A stretch of DNA of 64,000 nt, from positions 186,154-250,153 of the forward strand of contig NZ_ATTQ01000010.1 of the NCBI RefSeq assembly GCF_000419765.1, in the 5' to 3' direction. Each line of letters opens with the position of its first letter. Position 1 is the stretch's first letter. A program made the translations under genes and the position numbers. The stretch comes from Rhizobium mongolense USDA 1844 (lineage in GTDB: Bacteria > Pseudomonadota > Alphaproteobacteria > Rhizobiales > Rhizobiaceae). Positions 8,918 through 17,336 of this stretch are shown piece after piece. The notes under the pieces are model-generated. The model made no database searches. It saw only the letters and a list, made by a program, of their open reading frames with translations, and was not told where the DNA came from.

Positions 8918-9295
8918 ATGAAAGTGCGTGCACTCGACCATATCGTACTCTGTGTAAATGACGTTGCGGTTACCTGCCGTTTCTATGAACGCGTTCTCAG
9001 CATGGAGGCACGGGAAGAGCGACCCGGTAAGTGGTCATTGCATTTCGGCACGAACAAGATCAGCCTTCAGGACGCCGGTGCATCGCCAAACATAGCCCGC
9101 GAAACTATCCCTGGCAGCGGAAACTTCTGTTTGCTAACCGATACTCCGCTGGATTCGGCCATCCTGTACTTCAAGCGCCAAGGCATAGAAATTGTCGAGG
9201 GGCCGGGCGAGCGTGACGGAGCGATGGGCAAAATCCTGTCCGTTTACTTCAAGGATCCGGACGGCAACCTCGTCGAGGTGAGCAATCAGCTCTAG
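8918..9295 (+). CDS. VOC (glyoxalase/dioxygenase superfamily) protein
   Basis: A 125-residue single-module vicinal oxygen chelate protein. It begins with LDHIVLCVNDV (first metal-ligand histidine), has FYERVLSM, and ends with VYFKDPDGNLVEVSNQ (ligand glutamate). This resembles the STM3117-like lactoylglutathione-lyase-related group, but the substrate is unknown. The gene and the 120 bases before it are less GC-rich than the neighbours and no strong ribosome site is visible, which hints at acquisition. It follows zntB on the same strand but 122 bases downstream, so it is probably a separate unit. Confidence 0.85.
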   Translation: MKVRALDHIVLCVNDVAVTCRFYERVLSMEAREERPGKWSLHFGTNKISLQDAGASPNIARETIPGSGNFCLLTDTPLDSAILYFKRQGIEIVEGPGERDGAMGKILSVYFKDPDGNLVEVSNQL

Positions 9296-9424
9296 CAACA
9301 CCTCGAATGACCGCATCGAGTCGAGACGAAGCCTTTGCGGCGCTGGGGGTTCGTTCTCTGGCGCAAAACAGCCACCATTGTACCGTCCTCACGACGTCAG
9401 CCGGCGGCATTTATACTCAACATC

Positions 9425-9450
9425 GAAAAGCCCGGCAGTGCTGCCGGGCT
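9425..9450 (-). terminator. Rho-independent terminator for the BA14K gene
   Basis: AGCCCGGCAG/CTGCCGGGCT forms a near-perfect hairpin (9429-9450). On the minus strand it is followed by TTTTCG. It lies just downstream of the BA14K gene stop. Confidence 0.8.
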
Positions 9451-9476
9451 GATCGGTTCAAAAATTGCACTAGGCC

Positions 9477-9956
9477 TTAGTTGTAAGGCGAATAGCATTG
9501 CTGACGTGGGCCGTTGTAGGGCTGGAACGTATTGTCGTAAGCCCGGTACGAACGGTAGCGGTTTGCGCACCAGGCGACGTGACCGCCGCCGCCACTATAG
9601 GCCGGCGGGGCAACGTAGCGCGGCTGCGAGGCGATCGCGCCACCGATTATGGCGCCGGCACCGAAAGCAGCCAGCGGATACCAGTAGCCGTTATAGTGAC
9701 GATAGCCAGGGCGCGAATAGCGATACCCGCGATATCCGCCATAGTAACCAGAGCGATATGCGGGACGGTAGCCGGGATAGTATCCGGGACGATAGCCCGG
9801 GCGATAGTAACGGCGATACTGAACGTTCTGCACGTCCGAGGATTTTTCCATCTGCGGTGCTGCCGGCATCTGAACGGCCTGGGACGGCACGAAGCTCGTC
9901 AGGACAACAGCGGCGGAAAAGACGGCGGTGGCAATTTTCTTACTGAGCACATTCAT
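9477..9956 (-). CDS. BA14K family secreted protein
   Basis: A 159-residue exported protein. The N-terminus has a signal peptide (KKIATAVFSAAVVLTSFVPSQA). A middle stretch (about 45-95) is rich in Tyr, Arg, Gly and Pro with repeated RPGY/YRPGY units, followed by a short hydrophobic glycine-rich segment (AAFGAGAIIGGAIA). The conserved C-terminus, HVAWCANRYRSYRAYDNTF and QQCYSPYN with two cysteines, is the BA14K signature known from Brucella and rhizobia, where it is linked to lectin-like or immunoreactive surface proteins. The start at 9956 has TTGGAG upstream. A GGAAC-N16-CGTT promoter lies 43-67 bases upstream, so it is probably part of the general stress response. Confidence 0.88.
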   Translation of the reverse strand: MNVLSKKIATAVFSAAVVLTSFVPSQAVQMPAAPQMEKSSDVQNVQYRRYYRPGYRPGYYPGYRPAYRSGYYGGYRGYRYSRPGYRHYNGYWYPLAAFGAGAIIGGAIASQPRYVAPPAYSGGGGHVAWCANRYRSYRAYDNTFQPYNGPRQQCYSPYN

Positions 9957-9998
9957 TGCATTCTCCAATCCCCAAGCGCGAAATCTGGCCTCGCCTGT

Positions 9999-10023
9999 AA
10001 CGTATGAGTGCGGAAAATGTTCC
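9999..10023 (-). promoter_or_regulatory. EcfG/RpoE2-type general stress promoter
   Basis: On the minus strand GGAAC (10019-10023) is followed, after exactly 16 bases, by CGTT (9999-10002). This is an exact match to the EcfG/RpoE2 promoter consensus of alphaproteobacteria. It points at the BA14K gene. Confidence 0.75.
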
Positions 10024-10069
10024 CAACCCGCGCCGTTCGGCATGGATCGAGTTTTACCGGAACGCAAAT

Positions 10070-10090
10070 GAACCGGGGATTAACCGGTTC
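10070..10090 (-). terminator. Weak hairpin downstream of the Rieske oxygenase gene
   Basis: GAACCGG (10070-10076) pairs with CCGGTTC (10084-10090), a 7-bp stem. Only a short ATTT follows on the minus strand, so it is a weak terminator at best. Confidence 0.4.
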
Positions 10091-10116
10091 ATTTTCCGCG
10101 ATTGGAACGGGAAAAG

Positions 10117-11361
10117 TCAGGCGACGTCGGAAAGCTTCGCCTGATCGCCCTGGAGGCGGTTCACCATGAAGTTCGAATACCATTCGAGGAACTGCATGAC
10201 GCCGCCTTCATGGAGCATCGAGTAGGGACCGGGCTCATAGGCCGGCGAGTGGATGCCGAAGGCGTTCTCTTCGACGATGCGGCGGTCCTGATCGTTGGTT
10301 TCCGTCCAGACGTGCGTGAGTTCCTCGAGATTGTAGTCCACGCCTTCGACGGCGTCCTTGTGCACGATCCACTTCGTCGTGACGGCTGTCTCGTTGGCGC
10401 TGAGCGGCAGGACGCGGAACGAGATCGCGTGGTCGCCGAGCAGGTGGTTCCAGGTCGTCGGATAGTGAAAGAGCAGCATGGTGCCGATGCGGTCGATCTT
10501 CACATCCTCCGAAAGCGGGCGCTTGACGGCACTCTTGCCGGACATGGTGTAGCTTTCGGCATCCTCGATCAGCGGCATGCGGGCGGTGCGGAACTGGCCA
10601 TCCGGCGAAATCTGGAACTTGCTCGGAAGGCCCGCCGCCTCGCAGCGTGCCCAGTGACCGGCGATTTCCGGGTCGTCGGCGCCACCGTCCGTGCCAGTGA
10701 CGCTCGGGGCTTCCGGATAGGTGCGGCAGAGTTCCGGATGGTTGGCAGCGCAGTGATAGCACTCGCGGTTGTTTTCCCAAACGAGCTTCCAGTTGCCCTT
10801 CTCGATAATGGTGCTCTGGAAGGCGATCTTGCCTTCGCTCAGACGGTGGGGAAGCAGATAGGGGCTGACCATGTCGCGAATCGGCTGGAAGTCCGGTGCC
10901 CTTTCTGCCAGGCAGATGAAGATGTAGCCCGCAAAGCTCTCGCAGTGCACGGGCTTCAGGCTGTAGCCGCTCTTGTCGAAATCATCGCCCATGTGGCGGG
11001 CGAAGGCGAGCTTGCCGTCGAGGTCATAAGCCCACTGGTGATAGGGACAGACGAGGCGGACCGACGAGCCGTGCTCCTTGGTGCAGACACGCGAGCCGCG
11101 GTGGCGGCAGCTGTTGTGGAAGGCACGGATGACGTTGTCGCGGCCGCGTACGATGACTACGGGATACTGGCCGATCTGAACCGTGAAATAGGCGCCAGGC
11201 TTCGGCAGTTCGCAATCATGGCCCATGAACAGCCAGTCGCGATAATAGATCATCTCCATATCGAGCTTGAAATAATCTTCATCGATATAGAAAGGCTGCT
11301 CAAGGCTGAAGCCTGCGCGCCGGTTCTTGAGCTGCCGCAAAACGTTGCTGCGAATATCCAT
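10117..11361 (-). CDS. Rieske aromatic-ring-hydroxylating-type oxygenase, GbcA-like (glycine betaine/stachydrine demethylase family)
   Basis: Oxygenase subunit of 414 residues. The N-terminal Rieske domain has C85-x-H87 and C105-x2-H108 (CRHRG, CPYHQW), binding a 2Fe-2S cluster. The C-terminal catalytic domain has ENNRECYHC and NHPEL with H203 and H208 as mononuclear iron ligands. Strings such as NWKLV, GDHA, TKW and NDQDRR match Pseudomonas GbcA and the stachydrine demethylases, which remove an N-methyl group as formaldehyde. So betaine-type osmolyte catabolism is the best guess. No reductase partner lies next to it. ATG 11361 has GAGG eight bases upstream; the frame is open upstream to 11427, but that part looks non-coding. 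Confidence 0.85.
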   Translation of the reverse strand: MDIRSNVLRQLKNRRAGFSLEQPFYIDEDYFKLDMEMIYYRDWLFMGHDCELPKPGAYFTVQIGQYPVVIVRGRDNVIRAFHNSCRHRGSRVCTKEHGSSVRLVCPYHQWAYDLDGKLAFARHMGDDFDKSGYSLKPVHCESFAGYIFICLAERAPDFQPIRDMVSPYLLPHRLSEGKIAFQSTIIEKGNWKLVWENNRECYHCAANHPELCRTYPEAPSVTGTDGGADDPEIAGHWARCEAAGLPSKFQISPDGQFRTARMPLIEDAESYTMSGKSAVKRPLSEDVKIDRIGTMLLFHYPTTWNHLLGDHAISFRVLPLSANETAVTTKWIVHKDAVEGVDYNLEELTHVWTETNDQDRRIVEENAFGIHSPAYEPGPYSMLHEGGVMQFLEWYSNFMVNRLQGDQAKLSDVA

Positions 11362-11732
11362 CTGTTTATCCTCGTGCCATAGGCTGCCGCCGCGAAGCCG
11401 GGATGGAAGCGCCCGCTTCTTCTCCATGCGGGAGAACTATCATGGGGTCATTTAAACACCGGCCATGACTGCCGCTTGGTTGTAATGCGACATCGGCTTC
11501 GAAATTGACGACAGCGTGGCGAGGCAACACGATTTTCGGGCCCCCGCCACAGAGCCTCAAATGCGACATCCGACAAACTCAAACCTGACAGCAGAATCCA
11601 CCTGCATTCGCCGTCATTATCGCATCTGCGACGCCGTTTCGCCACACGCTCCCGCCATCGTGCGCTTTAACTGGCCATTAAGCATAAACTCCTATGTTTC
11701 CCTTATCAGACAAAGCAGATGGAATGCGAGCC
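11362..11732. other. Intergenic region with direct repeats and a short palindrome
   Basis: This 370-base divergent spacer has no convincing gene. An 11-base direct repeat AATGCGACATC occurs at 11484-11494 and 11560-11570. TTCTCC/GGAGAA (11420-11425, 11431-11436) forms a small palindrome similar to others in the window. The repeats may be regulator sites for the oxygenase gene. Confidence 0.4.
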
Positions 11733-12341
11733 ATGGCGAAACTTCGCTATTTCGACGCCAAAGGAGATGCCGGGCCGCAGGACATGAAGCCTGCAGCGCC
11801 GCATTCCGAATTTCTTCGCACCGGCAAGATCACCCGCGATCGTGCGCACTGGCTCGCGGAAGAACGCCGCTACCTGAGCTACCGCGAAGTAAGCGAGAAA
11901 ACCGGCCGAAAACTGCAGACGGCAGGCATAAAGGCGCATCAGCAGATCAATGGCTTCCACCGCACGATCCAGTTCCCCAAGATGGTGTTCCACCGGACGC
12001 TCGCCGACAGCCCGCATCTCGGCTACTGCCATGTCACGGCAGCCCGGACGAAATTCGCTCGCTACGAGGAGGTCAGCTGGGCCTTCTATATCGCCAATTT
12101 CTACGCAGACATCGGCGACAACGACAATTTCTTCCATCACATCGATATCAAATATTCCCGCATGTATTTCGCCGTCGCAATCAAGCCCGGCGAGCATACG
12201 CCGGAGAAAATGACGATCGACCGCTCCATTCGCGGCAACGGCGTGCTCTTCAGAACCGACGATCCGCAGGTGGCGATCAGGAATGTGCTTCTGCTTGGCG
12301 CCCGCAACGAACAGCTTCGCGAAATCATCCGCCAGCTCTGA
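11733..12341 (+). CDS. Conserved hypothetical protein (rhizobial)
   Basis: A 202-residue soluble, basic protein with no membrane segment or signal peptide. I do not recognise a characterised domain; it may belong to a rhizobial DUF such as DUF6656, but I cannot confirm that. Notable pieces are RDRAHWLAEERRYLSYREV near the N-terminus and FYADIGDNDNFFHHIDIKY in the middle. Codon use on this strand is typical of neighbouring genes, whereas the equally long minus-strand reading lacks such character. In-frame ATGs exist at 11694, 11724 and 11733; I chose 11733 (GGAA about 9 bases upstream). The next gene starts 55 bases later on the same strand. Confidence 0.65.
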   Translation: MAKLRYFDAKGDAGPQDMKPAAPHSEFLRTGKITRDRAHWLAEERRYLSYREVSEKTGRKLQTAGIKAHQQINGFHRTIQFPKMVFHRTLADSPHLGYCHVTAARTKFARYEEVSWAFYIANFYADIGDNDNFFHHIDIKYSRMYFAVAIKPGEHTPEKMTIDRSIRGNGVLFRTDDPQVAIRNVLLLGARNEQLREIIRQL

Positions 12342-12396
12342 TATTGATCGCAAGCTTTCAAAGGCCTATGGGACTGCCTGGAACAACGGGCGGCAC

Positions 12397-13371
12397 ATGG
12401 CACGCATAATCGACATCGCAGAACATCGACATGAAGCGCTGCAAATGGCGACCGCCGTGCTCTCGGAAGGTTTTCCCGTCGCCATTCCGACTGAGACCGT
12501 CTACGGCCTTGCTGCCGATGCTACCAATGCGGTGGCGATAACCCGTATCTACGAGACCAAGGGCCGCCCCCGCTTCAATCCGCTGATCTGCCATGTGAGC
12601 GATCTGGCGATGGCGGAAGAGTATGCGGAGTTCGATCCGGTCTCGCGCGCACTGGCGGAAGCCTTCTGGCCAGGGCCGCTGACGCTCGTCCTGTCCTTGA
12701 AGGCGAAAAGCCAGATCCATGCGCTGGCAACTGCCGGCCTGGATACGGTTGGTATCCGTGTGCCGAAAGGCTTTGCGGGCGATCTTATCCGCGCTTTCGG
12801 CAAACCGCTAGCCGCACCGAGCGCCAACACATCGGGCAGGATCAGCGCCACCAGCGCAGCGCATGTCGACGCCGATCTCGGCGGCAAGATCCGGCTCATC
12901 GTCGATGCAGGCGCCAGCACCGTCGGCGTCGAATCCACCATCGTCAAGGTCGAGGACGGCGAACTGAAACTGCTGCGACCTGGTGGGCTTCCGGCTTCCG
13001 AGATCGAGCGCATCGCCGGCAAGCGGTTGCGGCGTGCCGGCAAGGCATCCGCAGCAATCGAGGCTCCCGGCATGCTCGCCTCGCATTATGCGCCCGGTGC
13101 CAATGTCCGTCTCGATGCCGGGGCTGTTAAAAGCGACGAGGCCTTGATTGCCTTCGGCGCGGCCGATGTCGCGGGTGCGAGCGATGCCGCCATCGTGCTC
13201 AACCTCAGCCCCTGTGGCGATCTGGCGGAGGCGGCTGCCAATCTTTTCGACTACATGAAGAAGGCCGATGCCAGCGGCGCAGCGACGATCGCCTTTTCGC
13301 CGATACCGGACGAGGGACTTGGCGAAGCGATCAACGACCGTTTGCGGCGTGCCGCCGCGCCGCGCGAATAA
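12397..13371 (+). CDS. L-threonylcarbamoyladenylate synthase (Sua5/YwlC/TsaC family)
   Basis: A 324-residue Sua5-type enzyme that makes threonylcarbamoyl-AMP from threonine, bicarbonate and ATP for the t6A37 modification of ANN-decoding tRNAs. The YrdC domain fills about residues 12-200: IPTETVYGLAADA, KGRPRFNPL, FWPGPLTLVL and APSANTSGRISATSA. The C-terminal Sua5 domain follows a linker with ASHYAPGA, so this is the long Sua5 form rather than short TsaC. ATG 12397 fits the family start. The FAD oxidoreductase gene follows within about 20 bases, so the two are probably co-transcribed. Confidence 0.92.
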   Translation: MARIIDIAEHRHEALQMATAVLSEGFPVAIPTETVYGLAADATNAVAITRIYETKGRPRFNPLICHVSDLAMAEEYAEFDPVSRALAEAFWPGPLTLVLSLKAKSQIHALATAGLDTVGIRVPKGFAGDLIRAFGKPLAAPSANTSGRISATSAAHVDADLGGKIRLIVDAGASTVGVESTIVKVEDGELKLLRPGGLPASEIERIAGKRLRRAGKASAAIEAPGMLASHYAPGANVRLDAGAVKSDEALIAFGAADVAGASDAAIVLNLSPCGDLAEAAANLFDYMKKADASGAATIAFSPIPDEGLGEAINDRLRRAAAPRE

Positions 13372-13390
13372 CAAGGAAGGAATGAGCTCG

Positions 13391-14821
13391 ATGAGCGCCA
13401 GCGTCTTGCCCGAACTTCTCGACCGCTTCGCCGCAATCGTCGGCGAGAAATACGCGCTACGCAGCGAGGCCGAGCTTGCCCCGCACCTGATTGAGAACCG
13501 AGGCCTCTATCACGGTTCCTCCCCTCTCCTGCTCAAGCCCGCGAATGTCGAGGAGGTTTCGGCCATCCTCAAGCTTGCGACGGAAACCGGCACCGCGGTC
13601 GTACCGCAGACGGGCAATACCGGCCTCGTCGGCGGCCAGACGCCGCGCGAGGGCAAGTCGGACATCATCGTCTCGCTCGAGCGGATGAACAGGATCCGCG
13701 ACGTCGATCCGGTGGCGAACGTGCTGGTTGCCGACGGCGGCGCAATCCTCGCCGAGGTGCAGAAGGCGGCCGAGGCGCATGGCAAACTTTTCCCACTCTC
13801 GCTCGGCGCCGAAGGCTCCTGCCGGATCGGCGGCAACCTCTCGACGAATGCCGGCGGAACGGCGGTGCTGGCCTATGGCAACATGCGCCAGCTTTGCCTT
13901 GGCCTCGAAGTGGTGCTGCCGACCGGCGAAATCTGGGACGGCCTTCGCCGCCTGAAGAAGGACAATACGGGCTACGACCTTCGCGATCTCTTCATCGGCG
14001 CCGAAGGCACGCTCGGCATCATCACCGGCGCCGTCCTCAAGCTTTACCCGCAGCCGCTCGGCCATCAGGTCGCCTTTGCAGGACTCAACTCCGTGGAGGA
14101 GGCGCTTGCCCTGTTCAATCTGGCGGGCAGCCTCTGCGGCACCTCCCTGACCGGCTTCGAGCTGATGCCGCGGTTCGGTGTCGAGATCACCGCCAAACAT
14201 ATCGAGGGCGTGCGCGATCCGCTGGACGCGGCTTACCCGTGGTATGTGCTGATCGACATCTCGACCTCGGATTCGGCGGAAACCGCCGAGCGGATGATGA
14301 ATGCGCTACTCGAACAGGGTTTTGAGGCGGGCCTGGTAGAGGACGCGGCGATTGCCTCATCTGTCGCGCAGCAGAAGGCGCTGTGGCATATGCGCGAGAG
14401 CATGTCCGAGGCCCAAAAGCCCGAAGGCGGTTCGATCAAGCACGATGTTTCTGTGCCGGTCTCGAAGATCCCGCATTTCATGCACGAGGCCGGCGACGCC
14501 GTGATGGCGGCAATGCCCGGCGCTCGCATATGCGCCTTCGGCCATATGGGCGACGGCAATATCCACTATAACATTTCCCAGCCGCTCGGCGCCGACAAGG
14601 ACGCCTTCATCGCCCGCTGGCATGAGATGAACGAGATTGTGCACGGCATCGTTCTGGCACACAGCGGCTCGATCTCGGCAGAGCACGGCATTGGCCAGCT
14701 CAAGCGCGACGAGCTCGCCGCGATCCGCCCCACCATCGAGATCGACCTCATGCGCCGCATCAAGCGTGCCTTTGATCCGGCGAACATCATGAACCCGGGC
14801 AAAGTGGTCAGCGTGGAGTAA
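13391..14821 (+). CDS. FAD-binding D-2-hydroxyacid dehydrogenase (GlcD/D2HGDH-like)
   Basis: A 476-residue flavoprotein. The N-terminal PCMH-type FAD domain shows VVPQTGNTGLVGGQTP, SLGAEGSCRIGGNLSTNAGG and GAEGTLGIITGAVLKLYP. The C-terminal FAD-oxidase domain shows CAFGHMGDGNIHYNIS and EHGIGQLKRDE, whose histidines and glutamate bind metal in D-2-hydroxyglutarate and D-lactate dehydrogenases. It probably oxidises a D-2-hydroxy acid, passing electrons to a quinone, ETF or cytochrome. I chose ATG 13391, nine bases after AAGGA; ATG 13382 is an in-frame alternative. It sits directly downstream of the Sua5 gene. Confidence 0.87.
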   Translation: MSASVLPELLDRFAAIVGEKYALRSEAELAPHLIENRGLYHGSSPLLLKPANVEEVSAILKLATETGTAVVPQTGNTGLVGGQTPREGKSDIIVSLERMNRIRDVDPVANVLVADGGAILAEVQKAAEAHGKLFPLSLGAEGSCRIGGNLSTNAGGTAVLAYGNMRQLCLGLEVVLPTGEIWDGLRRLKKDNTGYDLRDLFIGAEGTLGIITGAVLKLYPQPLGHQVAFAGLNSVEEALALFNLAGSLCGTSLTGFELMPRFGVEITAKHIEGVRDPLDAAYPWYVLIDISTSDSAETAERMMNALLEQGFEAGLVEDAAIASSVAQQKALWHMRESMSEAQKPEGGSIKHDVSVPVSKIPHFMHEAGDAVMAAMPGARICAFGHMGDGNIHYNISQPLGADKDAFIARWHEMNEIVHGIVLAHSGSISAEHGIGQLKRDELAAIRPTIEIDLMRRIKRAFDPANIMNPGKVVSVE

Positions 14822-14833
14822 GAACGTGGCGGC

Positions 14834-17047
14834 TTAACCGCCACCGGTCAGAATCTGCAGCGCCGGCGATTGGGTCGTGACGTTCTGAATGTCGTACATC
14901 GCCGTGAACCGCTTCACCAACTTGTCGACCTTCTTCTTGTCGGCAAGATCCTTCAGGTCCACAAACTTTTCGAGAAGCGCAACCTGCTTCTCGACATCCA
15001 TGCTGGAGATCTGGCTCGGCAGGTTGTAGGCGGTGGTGATGACCTGGAAGAGCGCCTTGTCGCCTAGGATGGAATAGAGCGAGGTGATATCCGGCGCCTT
15101 GCGGGCGAAGTAAAGCGCCAAGCGCGTGCCGTCGTTCGTCTCGCCTTCCTGCGTCTCGAGCGTCTGCTGCAGATAGGCGTCCTGCGTGCGATCAAGCGCA
15201 CCCTGATCCTGGACGATGCCCAGCTTGGCGCGCGTGAGATTGCCGGCCGTGTCGAAGTTAAAGTCGGCGACGATGTTCTTGAACTTCGAGTCCGCCTTGG
15301 TGTTCAGATAACTGATTGCATCGTCGGGATCGGATGTGAAAATCTTGTGCAGCGTTTCTTCGTCGTAGTCCTTCGGATCGAGACCGACAGACTTGAGAAT
15401 GAGACCGGTCAACCGGTCGTCCTCCAGGAAATCGTCGAGAGACTGCACCGATTCCATGGTCTTGGCGAAATAGTCGACTTCCTCGGTCGCATCTTTGGAT
15501 GCCTTGTCCTTCAGGGGGCCGTCCTTCATCAGCATGGTGACATGCGACTTATAGTTCGTCGCATATTTGGCCATCGCGGCGGGCGACAGTGCCTGCAGCT
15601 GGATCGACGCGTTGCCTTCGCCATCGAAATTGAAGGCTCTCGCCAATTGGGTGATGCGGTCGTCTTTGAAGGATGCGACATAGCCCTCTGGGTCGTAGGG
15701 ATCGCTTGCGAGCAGCTTGCGCATGGCGGATTTCGACAGTTCCTCTTCCGTCAAGCCGTAAGCCTGAAGCGCAACCTGATAGAGGTCGGGCAGATCGTCG
15801 TTCGTCTTGTCTAGATCGCCGGTCTTGTTGGTTTTCAGGAAATCGTTGATGCTGTCGACGTCGGAGAAATTGTCAAGCGTCCTGGTATCGGACATGCGTG
15901 TCTTGTAGTTGGCGACGATTTCCTCGATGGCCGCTTTCGCCTCGTCGTCGTAACGGGCCATGTAGTTAACGGAAGTTGCCTGGATCAGGGAATCCGATTG
16001 CGGGCCGTCAGGCCCGAGGACGCTTCCATCGGCCTCAAAGCTGAAGGCCTGATAGACAGCCGTGGCACCCATCGTATTGGCATAGGCCGGATCGATAAGG
16101 ATTTGCCTCAAGGCCGTGTCGCTCAAGTCCGTGCCGAAGCTGCTCGGGCCAAGACTGTAAGCGGCCTTGATGTAGTCCGTCAGGCGCTCATCGGCGATGA
16201 GGCTGTCAACGTTGGTGATCGTCTTGATCTTGGATTCGTAGTAGGTCTTGTTGTAGTCGGCGGCGGCCTTCGTCGTATAGACGATATCCGGAAACACGTC
16301 GTTGTCGACAATGACGGTCGACGAATTCAGATTGTACTGCTCCATGACCGTGTTTTTCTGGGTCGCAGTCTGGACCGAGCCATTCACCGTGCCGTCTGCA
16401 TTGAAATTGAACTGCGCCGCGAGCGCCTGGTACTTCTCACCGCCCTGAAGGTTCACCACGCTGTTCGGATCGTTGAGATCGCTGGTCAGCACATCCCGCA
16501 GAAACTGCTTGGACGCGTAGGTCGTATCGATGCCGAACGTCTTCAGCACATAGGTGCGCAGCCGCGTATCATTGACGAGATCATCGACTGTTTGCACGTC
16601 AGCAATCGCCGCGCTGTAATAGTCGGTGTCCTTGATCGCCTGCTTTTCCTGATCGGTGAACGATGCGTTGTACCTGTCGATCAGGTCGTCTTCCTGCGCA
16701 TCCGTCTGCGCATCGGGCTTGGGCGCATTAAAATTGAACGCCGCCGCGAACTGCTTGTAGCGCTGGTCCGAAAGCTTGTTGGCGAAACTGTCGGGGTCGG
16801 TCAGGTCACTTTCCAGCACCTTCTTCATGAAGGCCTTGGCATAGGTCATGTCGTCGAGGCCATAGGCCTTCATCGCGTAGCTGTAGAGCTTGTAATTGCC
16901 GAGGAAGTCGTCGACGTCCTTCACCTTATTGATATTCTCGGCGTAGTATTCGGCGTCCCTTTTGACCGTCGCCTGCGAGGCAATGCGATCAAGACTCGTC
17001 TTCGGGTCGCGACTTATGATCGCGTAGGCAACGGAGGCGGAAATCAT
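14834..17047 (-). CDS. DUF1217 repeat protein
   Basis: A 737-residue protein built of about six imperfect copies of a unit of roughly 100-120 residues. Each copy contains a YY..I..V..VDD(F/L) segment, a LKAYGL-like segment, L.SDL.DP and AFNF.xDG. Good copies lie near residues 30-105, 140-215, 255-355, 370-480 and 505-610; the last is partial. This is the DUF1217 family, seen in rhizobia often near flagellar genes, with function unknown. It is acidic, helical, and has no signal peptide or membrane segment. No flagellar gene lies nearby here. It is convergent with the FAD dehydrogenase gene. Confidence 0.8.
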   Translation of the reverse strand: MISASVAYAIISRDPKTSLDRIASQATVKRDAEYYAENINKVKDVDDFLGNYKLYSYAMKAYGLDDMTYAKAFMKKVLESDLTDPDSFANKLSDQRYKQFAAAFNFNAPKPDAQTDAQEDDLIDRYNASFTDQEKQAIKDTDYYSAAIADVQTVDDLVNDTRLRTYVLKTFGIDTTYASKQFLRDVLTSDLNDPNSVVNLQGGEKYQALAAQFNFNADGTVNGSVQTATQKNTVMEQYNLNSSTVIVDNDVFPDIVYTTKAAADYNKTYYESKIKTITNVDSLIADERLTDYIKAAYSLGPSSFGTDLSDTALRQILIDPAYANTMGATAVYQAFSFEADGSVLGPDGPQSDSLIQATSVNYMARYDDEAKAAIEEIVANYKTRMSDTRTLDNFSDVDSINDFLKTNKTGDLDKTNDDLPDLYQVALQAYGLTEEELSKSAMRKLLASDPYDPEGYVASFKDDRITQLARAFNFDGEGNASIQLQALSPAAMAKYATNYKSHVTMLMKDGPLKDKASKDATEEVDYFAKTMESVQSLDDFLEDDRLTGLILKSVGLDPKDYDEETLHKIFTSDPDDAISYLNTKADSKFKNIVADFNFDTAGNLTRAKLGIVQDQGALDRTQDAYLQQTLETQEGETNDGTRLALYFARKAPDITSLYSILGDKALFQVITTAYNLPSQISSMDVEKQVALLEKFVDLKDLADKKKVDKLVKRFTAMYDIQNVTTQSPALQILTGGG

Positions 17048-17336
17048 GAATGCGCCCTAAAAAATAATGCAGGATCCTGCGCGCATTTTGCCATGCAAAG
17101 CTTACCCGAGACTTACCTGACGCTGTCCCGCTTTGGCGCAGCCATCCTCGCCGGTCCGTTCATGGTCCGGAAACCTTGCCACATTGGTTTTTGATAACCA
17201 TCGGGGAAGGCAAACTTTTCTTAACCGCAAATTTTAAGTGGTCCGGAAGAGGCCCCGCCTATTGTCGAGGCGTAGAGGGCGAAAAAGCCCCGAGGAGAAG
17301 ACCGGAAACCGGCTCTCAGGTAAGACAAGGGTAGAA

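Noticed and set aside
10102..11382. Long plus-strand frame opposite the Rieske oxygenase
   Set aside because: Antisense shadow; the oxygenase has intact metal ligands.
11706..12353. Minus-strand frame of the same length as the 11733-12341 hypothetical gene
   Set aside because: Plus-strand frame has the codon pattern of neighbours and sensible protein composition; the minus frame does not.
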